From Corynebacterium ulcerans (GTDB lineage: Bacteria > Actinomycetota > Actinomycetes > Mycobacteriales > Mycobacteriaceae), in NCBI RefSeq assembly GCF_900187135.1, contig NZ_LT906443.1:620001-684000 (forward strand): a DNA stretch of 64,000 bases, written 5' to 3'. Below the pieces are notes generated by a model, which made no database searches, had not been told where the DNA came from, and saw only the letters and a program-made list of their open reading frames with translations. A program made the translations under genes and the position numbers. Shown here one piece after another: positions 58,647 through 64,000 of the stretch; position 1 is the stretch's first letter, and every line of letters begins with the position of its first letter.

Positions 58647-59732
58647 CTACGCAGCGGGGCTGGTCTTATCAAAGTTATCGCCATCACGCGTAGCGCGCTC
58701 AGAGTTGAACGGGTGCGTGGTGGTTGCGTAGGGCTCCTCCCCAATGCTCTTGAGAGCATCAGAGTTTGTAGCCTGTGGATTGCTATTACGGAACGAGATG
58801 TACTGCTTGAACTTCTCTGGAGTTACTACGCGAATCTCAAAGTTCATCATTGCGTGGTAGGTGCCACACATCTCCGCACAACGGCCTACGAATGCACCGG
58901 TCTTTTCGATCTTTTCGATCTGGAAACGACGCTGCTGCTTGTTCTGCTCGGGGTGGTTGTACACGTCTCGCTTGAACAAGAACTCTGGAACCCAGAATGC
59001 GTGAGAGACGTCAGCGGAAGCCAAGTCAAACTGAATTGCAGTGTCACTTGGGAGAACCAAAACTGGGATCTCTTCAGAAGTACCCAGAGTCTCAATCTTG
59101 TTGAAGTGAAGGTAAGACGTATCAGTCTTAGACATTCCGTTGATCGGGTTCTTGCCGTTAGGATCTACTTTACTTGCCTCGGCTGCAGCCTGGCGCGCTT
59201 CGTCGACACCCTTGTATTCAGCACCAGTGGGCGAAAGCTCAGCAGCGATATCTGAGTAACCAAACTTCCAGTTCCACTGATAAGCAGTAACGTCCACGGT
59301 GACCTTAGGATCTTTATCCATCGCGGTTACCTTGTCCTGGGTCTGGACGGTGAAGAAGAAGAGACCCATGACGATCACGATTGGGATAATCGTGAGCACT
59401 AGTTCTAGCGGAATGTTGTACTGCGTCTGACGAGGGAACTCATCTTTACCAGCTTTCTTTGCACGCTTAGCACTCCATGCAAACATGCCATAGATAAAGA
59501 GACCCCACATGATGAAGCCGATGATCCAGGCAGCCACCCAGACCCAGACCCAGAAGTTATACATCGAAGTAGCTTCGGGTGTAACGCCTTCTGGCCAACC
59601 AAAGGCTAGAGCTTTACCCAAAACACCGCCTGGTGCATCTACGTCACATCCCGCAAGGGTAAGGCCACCAAAGCCGATGGCGCCACCAAGCAATGCTTTG
59701 TGCCCAATGCCACGCTTTTGCTGCTGTTCCAC
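58647..59732 (-). CDS. ctaC: Cytochrome c oxidase subunit II
   Basis: 361 residues. A lipoprotein-type signal (LLGGAIGFGGLTLAGCDVD, Cys near residue 29), two membrane helices, then the cupredoxin domain. The CuA site is FVGRCAEMCGTYHAMMNFEI, with the two Cys, His and Met ligands, plus the earlier His in VSHAFWVPEF. A charged insert in the cupredoxin domain (about residues 190-225) is typical of actinobacteria. GTG start after an AGGAAGG-like site. Confidence 0.96.
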   Translation of the reverse strand: MEQQQKRGIGHKALLGGAIGFGGLTLAGCDVDAPGGVLGKALAFGWPEGVTPEATSMYNFWVWVWVAAWIIGFIMWGLFIYGMFAWSAKRAKKAGKDEFPRQTQYNIPLELVLTIIPIVIVMGLFFFTVQTQDKVTAMDKDPKVTVDVTAYQWNWKFGYSDIAAELSPTGAEYKGVDEARQAAAEASKVDPNGKNPINGMSKTDTSYLHFNKIETLGTSEEIPVLVLPSDTAIQFDLASADVSHAFWVPEFLFKRDVYNHPEQNKQQRRFQIEKIEKTGAFVGRCAEMCGTYHAMMNFEIRVVTPEKFKQYISFRNSNPQATNSDALKSIGEEPYATTTHPFNSERATRDGDNFDKTSPAA

Positions 59733-59967
59733 GCGCGTTTGCCTTCCTGTCGCACTTATTTCCTTGGAGTCTTAGACCATCCGTAACACATCAGATACCG
59801 ATTGAGGACAGCCCAAAACCCACGCCTATTAGTGCAGGATAGTCCACCCCTCTTTGTTTTCCTGAATGTCACGGTACGCTCTCCCCCTTCTTCTCACTGT
59901 ATTTTCTCCACAAACCTTCGGGTTTCCTAGGAAAATCCACCCCAGTAGCACAGATCACGCCGGAATA

Positions 59968-60050
59968 TAGTGCCCCAAATCACAGGAACTAAACCGACAA
60001 TCAACCTTATGGATACCCTCCCCAAGAAAACAGCACGTTAGTGCCCCAAA
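59968..60050. repeat. Direct repeat TAGTGCCCCAAA, two copies 71 bp apart
   Basis: Exact 12-bp copies begin at 59968 and 60039. A regulatory protein site in the ctaC-asnB divergent promoter region is possible; nothing in the sequence identifies the binder. Confidence 0.45.
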
Positions 60051-60098
60051 AAACCACTTTCCATTAAGCCCCAGCACGTAAAAATAAGAGAAATTCGG

Positions 60099-60139
60099 AA
60101 CGCCTCCTAGTCCCCGTCCCCGGGAATTAGGAGCGTTTT
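60099..60139 (+). terminator. Possible attenuator hairpin upstream of asnB
   Basis: AACGCCTCCTA (60099-60109) pairs with TAGGAGCGTT (60128-60137) with one bulged base, and the stem is followed by TTTT. It reads towards asnB, 107 bases before the start codon. It could be an attenuator or a terminator of an unseen upstream transcript. Confidence 0.4.
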
Positions 60140-60245
60140 CGCTCACATTCCATAGAGCTGATAGTCGCAATACCTTCTACAACCCCAACGGGGTACCCTT
60201 AGACAGCTAAGTACTTTGTTCATATATAAGGAGGAGCGGCGAACT

Positions 60246-62168
60246 ATGTGCGGACTTCTTGGCATGCTTACGAGCACACGGGATGCCCAAAGGCATGTCC
60301 CTGCCATCGAAAAATCGCTACCGTGTATGCGTCACAGGGGGCCAGACGAGGCCGGAACGTGGCATGACGAGCAAGCCGTCTTTGGGTTCAATCGCCTTTC
60401 TATCATTGACCTCGAGCACTCCCATCAGCCACTTCAATGGGGACCACAAGACCAGGCCGATCGTTATGCGATGACGTTTAACGGCGAAATTTACAACTAT
60501 GTGGAGCTCAGAGCAGAGCTGCAAGAACTCGGCTATACCTTCAATACTTCAGGTGATGGCGAGACCATCGTCGTCGGCTATCACCACTGGGGTGCGGACG
60601 TCGTTCAGCACCTGCGCGGCATGTTTGGCTTTGCCATTTGGGATTCCCAGGAAGAAAAGCTCTTCCTCGCCCGCGATCAATTCGGCATCAAGCCGCTGTA
60701 TTACGCGACCACAGACGCCGGCACTATCTTCTCTTCAGAGAAGAAATGTATTTTGGAGGCTGCCGAGGACCTGGGTCTAGATCTCAGCCTTGATCAGCGA
60801 GCTATCGAACACTACGTTGACCTGCAGTACGTACCAGAGCCAGAGAGCCTTCACGCGAATATCCGCCGACTCGAATCGGGTTGCTACGGGGAACTTGTCC
60901 CCGGCGGTAAGCTCAAACAAACTCGCTATTTCCGTCCTCAATTCCCTGCCCAAGAAGTTCCTAAGGGCAAAGAGCAGGATCTTTTTGACCGTATTGCTCG
61001 CGCGTTAGAGGACAGCGTCGAAAAGCATATGCGTGCCGACGTCACCGTCGGATCCTTCCTCTCCGGCGGTATCGATTCCACTGCGATAGCTACGCTGGCA
61101 AAACGCCATAACCCTGATTTGTTAACCTTCACCACTGGTTTTGAGCGAGAAGGCTACTCAGAGGTTGATGTTGCCGCAGAATCTGCCGCCGCAATCGGCG
61201 TGGAGCACATTGTCAAAATTGTGTCCCCAGAGGAATACGCCAACGCTATCCCACAAATCATGTGGTACTTGGACGACCCGGTGGCAGATCCTTCCCTCGT
61301 CCCGCTCTTCTTTGTAGCTCAAGAAGCAAGGAAGCACGTCAAAGTTGTACTCTCCGGCGAAGGAGCGGACGAGCTTTTCGGTGGCTACACGATTTACAAA
61401 GAGCCATTGTCTCTCGCCCCCTTTGAGAAAATCCCAACTCCGCTGCGTCGAGGGTTAGGGCAACTAGCAAAAGTCTTCCCAGAGGGAATGCGCGGCAAGT
61501 CCTTGTTGGAACGTGGTTCCATGCCGATGGAAGAACGCTACTACGGCAACGCCCGCTCCTTTAACTTTGAGCAGATGCAGCGCGTTCTACCTTGGGCTAA
61601 GAAAGAATGGGACCATCGTGAAGTAACAGCCCCGATCTACGCCCAGTCCCAGCACATGGATCCGGTCGCTCGCATGCAGCACCTTGATCTATTTACCTGG
61701 ATGCGCGGCGATATTTTGGTTAAAGCCGACAAAATCAATATGGCGCATTCCCTTGAACTCCGAGTCCCGTTCTTGGATAAAGAAGTGTTTGCCGTAGCTG
61801 AAACTATCCCCCATAGTTTGAAAGTCACGCAGGGCACCACTAAATACGCACTACGCAAGGCAATGGAACAGATCGTCCCGCCACATGTCTTGCACCGTAA
61901 GAAGCTCGGTTTCCCCGTCCCTATGCGCCATTGGCTAGCCGGGGATGAACTATTCGGCTGGGCTCAAGACACCATTACGGAGTCTCTCACAGATCATATC
62001 TTTGACAAGAAAGCCGTCTTAGACATGCTCAATGAGCATCGTGCAGGAACCAGCGATCATTCTCGTAGGCTATGGACTGTGCTTGCCTTCATGGTGTGGC
62101 ATGGAATCTTTATAGAGAACCGAATCGATCCCGGAATCGAGAAAAAGGATTATCCGGTCTACCTCTAG
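60246..62168 (+). CDS. asnB: Glutamine-hydrolysing asparagine synthetase LtsA/AsnB
   Basis: 640 residues from ATG 60246. This start is required because Cys 2 is the glutaminase nucleophile (MCGLLGML); AAGGAGG lies upstream. N-terminal Ntn domain: RHRGPDEAG and FNGEIYNYVELRAEL. C-terminal synthetase domain: VTVGSFLSGGIDSTAIATLA (PP-loop), VVLSGEGADELFGGYTIYKEPLSL. In C. glutamicum the orthologue ltsA is needed for lysozyme resistance and acts in wall (mDAP) amidation rather than asparagine supply; that role is inherited by homology and by its location beside cta/qcr genes. Confidence 0.95.
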   Translation: MCGLLGMLTSTRDAQRHVPAIEKSLPCMRHRGPDEAGTWHDEQAVFGFNRLSIIDLEHSHQPLQWGPQDQADRYAMTFNGEIYNYVELRAELQELGYTFNTSGDGETIVVGYHHWGADVVQHLRGMFGFAIWDSQEEKLFLARDQFGIKPLYYATTDAGTIFSSEKKCILEAAEDLGLDLSLDQRAIEHYVDLQYVPEPESLHANIRRLESGCYGELVPGGKLKQTRYFRPQFPAQEVPKGKEQDLFDRIARALEDSVEKHMRADVTVGSFLSGGIDSTAIATLAKRHNPDLLTFTTGFEREGYSEVDVAAESAAAIGVEHIVKIVSPEEYANAIPQIMWYLDDPVADPSLVPLFFVAQEARKHVKVVLSGEGADELFGGYTIYKEPLSLAPFEKIPTPLRRGLGQLAKVFPEGMRGKSLLERGSMPMEERYYGNARSFNFEQMQRVLPWAKKEWDHREVTAPIYAQSQHMDPVARMQHLDLFTWMRGDILVKADKINMAHSLELRVPFLDKEVFAVAETIPHSLKVTQGTTKYALRKAMEQIVPPHVLHRKKLGFPVPMRHWLAGDELFGWAQDTITESLTDHIFDKKAVLDMLNEHRAGTSDHSRRLWTVLAFMVWHGIFIENRIDPGIEKKDYPVYL

Positions 62169-62198
62169 CGGTAGAATGGTGGGGCGCCCCTCGCGCCG

Positions 62199-62244
62199 CG
62201 GTGGGATTAGACGGTAGTTCATCTAATCCCACCGCCCATTTTTT
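62199..62244 (+). terminator. Terminator after asnB
   Basis: A perfect 13-bp stem CGGTGGGATTAGA (62199-62211 with 62222-62234), 10-nt loop, then T6 at 62239-62244. Confidence 0.9.
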
Positions 62245-62310
62245 ATTTCTACCTGGACTTTTCCACTTTCCTAGCCCCGGTGGAATGCGAATACATACGT
62301 CCAGCAAAGC

Positions 62311-62357
62311 AAGAAATCCGTCAGATCGTGAACACACCACGAGCTGACGGATTTCTT
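62311..62357. terminator. Terminator after the HesB/ErpA gene
   Basis: A perfect 14-bp stem AAGAAATCCGTCAG (62311-62324 with 62344-62357) with a 19-nt loop, 44 bases after the Fe-S carrier stop codon. The A/T feet suit both directions, backing up the asnB terminator. Confidence 0.8.
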
Positions 62358-62401
62358 ATAGTCGGCTTTTTCTCCCACTAAAAGGGGTATTATGCCAAAA
62401 A

Positions 62402-62752
62402 TCAGTTGAATGAGTCTCCACAAGCGCAGGAGCCGCCTGCGTTGGGGTTGTCAATGGTAAAGCCCTGCGACTCAATGGTGTCGGCAAAATCAATGGTTGC
62501 TCCGGCAAGATATGGGACCGACATCTTGTCTACGACAAGGCGAACGCCGTCTACAACATCGACCTTATCGCCGTCTAGGTCCCGATCATCGAAGTACAGC
62601 TGATAGCGCAGACCTGCACAGCCACCAGGTTGAACTGCAATACGCAGAGACAAATCGGTACGTCCCTCTTGCTCAAGTAGCGCTTTGGCCTTGGCAGCTG
62701 CAGCTGTGCTGAGGATAACGCCGGTGTTGGAGGTTGTAGGTGCAGTCATCAT
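62402..62752 (-). CDS. erpA: HesB/IscA/ErpA-type iron-sulfur carrier
   Basis: 116 residues. The three conserved cysteines are there: GGCAGLRYQLYFDD (first) and GGSCACGDSFN (last two, C-x-C-G). A-type carriers hold a 2Fe-2S or 4Fe-4S cluster for delivery to apoproteins. ATG pair at the start with AAAAGGAG upstream; the second ATG is equally possible. Its place beside the Rieske-containing respiratory genes fits a cluster-delivery role, which is inference. The erpA name is by family, not proven orthology. Confidence 0.9.
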   Translation of the reverse strand: MMTAPTTSNTGVILSTAAAAKAKALLEQEGRTDLSLRIAVQPGGCAGLRYQLYFDDRDLDGDKVDVVDGVRLVVDKMSVPYLAGATIDFADTIESQGFTIDNPNAGGSCACGDSFN

Positions 62753-63218
62753 GTCTCCTTTTCGAGTTCTCCGCCGCTGCGGTTACTCGGTGTCATTCTT
62801 TCGTGTTCGTGTAGATGCGTACAGTATCCGCACCATGCGGCAAGCACTGTGCAGCCCTAACAGAACCCACAACAGGTTCCCTTACGTACATAGCCGCGGA
62901 TGTCGTCTTCTACAAGAAGCTATAGCCGACAACTATACCCTCTATTGTGAGCGGTTGAGTCTGTCAAGCCCGCATGGAGTTTATTTCCCGACCCGACTGA
63001 CTCCTATAAAAGAACCAAGCATCCTCATGCTTTATTCCCAAGCGTTAAACCTCATAAAGTCAAGGTCTCTCCGCATTCGTTCTCTGGGTAATGCGCGGAC
63101 TGCTATCGCCACTGATATAACCACTAAACCTGGGGTTTTTAACTCTTCATGGATGCCCTACACACAATGGCCGCTTCTGTGTTCCACTTTTATGGCGATA
63201 CCTTGTAGCCTAGTAACC
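62753..63218. other. Divergent intergenic region, Fe-S carrier / DUF3043
   Basis: 466 bp without a credible gene; an open frame on the plus strand covers it but has no start signal and no protein-like composition. On the minus strand TTGACA (62962-62967) and TATAGT (62932-62937) are possible promoter elements of the Fe-S carrier gene, but their 24-bp spacing is too wide for one promoter. Confidence 0.45.
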
Positions 63219-63950
63219 GTGAAATTACCTTGGAACAAAGACTCCTCTCAAGATTCTGCCAGTACTGACACTTCCGCACCGGCAGCTACAGCAGCCTCTT
63301 CGACTTCTCATAATTCAGATCTCAGTAGTACTGCGAATCGTTCCAAGGCTTATACACCTAAAAAAGGCCACGCGACGCCTTCTCGCAAACAGGCCCAGTC
63401 TCACCCAGGAACCTTCGAGGCTCGCTTTGGCGCACGTGAAAGTTACGGAGAGTCGCGTAAAAAGCGTAAAGAGCTCAAAGCTTCCATGTCCAAGGAGGAA
63501 TGGAAGGCCTATAAACGCGAACGCGCAGAAGAAGGCAAGCAGCGACGTCGAGAAGCTCAAGCTGCCATGGACCGTGGCGATGAGCGCTATCTCCTACAGC
63601 GCGATCGCGGCGAAGAGCGTCGCTATGTCCGCGATCTCGTAGACTCCAAGCGCTACATCGGCAACTTTGTTATGCCGCTTGCTCTAATTCTTCTTGTCAT
63701 TCTCTTTATCGGACGATGGGTGCCGGAATTCGCTAGTGCGATGTCCTTTGTAGCACTCATCTTCATCGCTGCCTTTGCCATCGAGGCTATCGTGCTCGGT
63801 AGAAAAACAGCCCGTGCGGTACGCGAGCGCTTCCCCGATACCTCTGAATCAGGATTTGCTATCGGCGCTTATGCATACGGTCGTGTAACTCAGCCGCGAC
63901 GCTGGCGCACACCAAAGCCACAAGTCAACATCGGTGACACGGTGGCGTAG
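63219..63950 (+). CDS. DUF3043 membrane protein
   Basis: 243 residues from GTG 63219 (VKLPWNKDSS). A Ser/Thr/Ala-rich start is followed by a very basic, helical region (RKKRKELKASMSKEEWKAYK and on) and RGEERRYVRDLVDSKRYIGNF, the core DUF3043 motif. Two helices (FVMPLALILLVILFIGRWV and MSFVALIFIAAFAIEAIVL) and a cytoplasmic end with RERFPDTSESGFAIGAYAYGR follow. Function unknown; actinobacteria-specific. An ATG nine codons upstream (63192) is the alternative start. It directly precedes cobU, 4 bases away. Confidence 0.85.
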   Translation: MKLPWNKDSSQDSASTDTSAPAATAASSTSHNSDLSSTANRSKAYTPKKGHATPSRKQAQSHPGTFEARFGARESYGESRKKRKELKASMSKEEWKAYKRERAEEGKQRRREAQAAMDRGDERYLLQRDRGEERRYVRDLVDSKRYIGNFVMPLALILLVILFIGRWVPEFASAMSFVALIFIAAFAIEAIVLGRKTARAVRERFPDTSESGFAIGAYAYGRVTQPRRWRTPKPQVNIGDTVA

Positions 63951-63954
63951 TTCT

Positions 63955-64000
63955 GTGCGTACTTTGGTTTTGGGAGGAGCCCGTTCCGGCAAGTCTGCTT
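63955..64000 (+). CDS. cobU: CobU (adenosylcobinamide kinase), first codons only
   Basis: GTG at 63955 opens VRTLVLGGARSGKSA and runs off the window. GGARSGKS is the P-loop of the bifunctional adenosylcobinamide kinase/guanylyltransferase of cobalamin assembly. The call rests on 15 residues plus the known order in C. glutamicum. Confidence 0.75.
   Translation, partial: MRTLVLGGARSGKSA

Larger units (their letters stand above)
59733..60245. other. Divergent intergenic region, ctaC / asnB
   Basis: 513 bp, no gene. It contains a 12-bp direct repeat TAGTGCCCCAAA at 59968-59979 and 60039-60050, a possible ctaC -10 box (minus TATATT near 59963), a hairpin with a T-run at 60099-60139 in the asnB direction, and the asnB ribosome site. 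Both flanking promoters must lie here. Confidence 0.55.

Noticed and set aside
58197..59255. A 352-codon open frame on the plus strand
   Set aside because: It is antisense to ctaF and ctaC, whose products have clear CuA and helix motifs; its translation has no domain-like pattern.
62685..63218. Extension of the DUF3043 gene upstream to 62685
   Set aside because: The added 178 codons overlap the Fe-S carrier gene and its promoter and do not look like protein; the DUF3043 protein starts near 63219.

Overview
The window is a contiguous piece of an actinobacterial chromosome, almost certainly a Corynebacterium. The gene order matches the corynebacterial dcw (division and cell wall) region followed by the mannan/PIM, PknL and bcc-aa3 respiratory region, and individual genes (PASTA-bearing PknL, Wag31/DivIVA, SepF, three-helix Rieske protein, LtsA-type AsnB, PimB') are diagnostic. 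The moderate base composition and protein sequences suggest the C. diphtheriae / C. ulcerans / C. pseudotuberculosis group; this species-level guess is inference. No transposase, prophage, integron, CRISPR array, rRNA or tRNA was seen. This is mostly conserved core genome, so the interest lies in regulation and local gene decay.

Region by region. 1-11 kb: dnaE (cut by the left edge), a RarD-type permease, an RluD-type pseudouridine synthase with lspA, two lipoproteins, asparaginase and DNA polymerase IV with a candidate LexA box over its start. 11-17.3 kb: ileS behind a translational T-box leader, then the pole/division genes wag31, yggT and sepF. 17.4-35 kb (all minus strand): pgeF, ftsZ, ftsQ, murC, murG, ftsW, murD, mraY, murF, murE, ftsI, an FtsL-like gene, rsmH and mraZ, in the standard order read from mraZ (34.9 kb) towards ftsZ, with no ftsA. 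The yggS gene usually found between pgeF and sepF is missing and only a 30-codon open frame remains. A strong terminator separates ftsQ from ftsZ, so ftsZ needs its own promoter. Upstream of mraZ lie 10-bp-periodic TGGGG boxes that look like an MraZ operator, plus a second copy 300 bp further out.

35-43.8 kb: DUF3040 and HEPN-type proteins, a GNAT acetyltransferase, metF, a prenyl diphosphate synthase (idsA type), mannosyltransferase mptA, an Rv2175c-like DNA-binding protein and the PASTA kinase pknL. 43.8-52.5 kb: class II DAHP synthase, a DEDD exoribonuclease, an acyltransferase-3 membrane protein, a PlsC-type acyltransferase, a ROK glucokinase, pimB' and two tandem NlpC/P60 hydrolases. 53-60 kb: qcrB, qcrA, qcrC and ctaE as one unit and ctaF, ctaC as another, encoding most of the cytochrome bcc-aa3 supercomplex. 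60-64 kb: asnB/ltsA, a HesB/ErpA-type Fe-S carrier, a DUF3043 membrane protein and the first codons of cobU.

Functionally, the window builds the envelope (lipid II synthesis, septal synthesis, cross-wall hydrolysis, lipomannan/PIM synthesis, lysozyme resistance through LtsA), places the septum (FtsZ, SepF, FtsQ, FtsL, FtsW, FtsI, Wag31), and powers it with the aerobic respiratory chain. Several genes appear to be transcribed without a leader, with a -10 hexamer 5-7 nt upstream of the start codon. Four convergent gene pairs interlock their stop codons in a 4-nt overlap.
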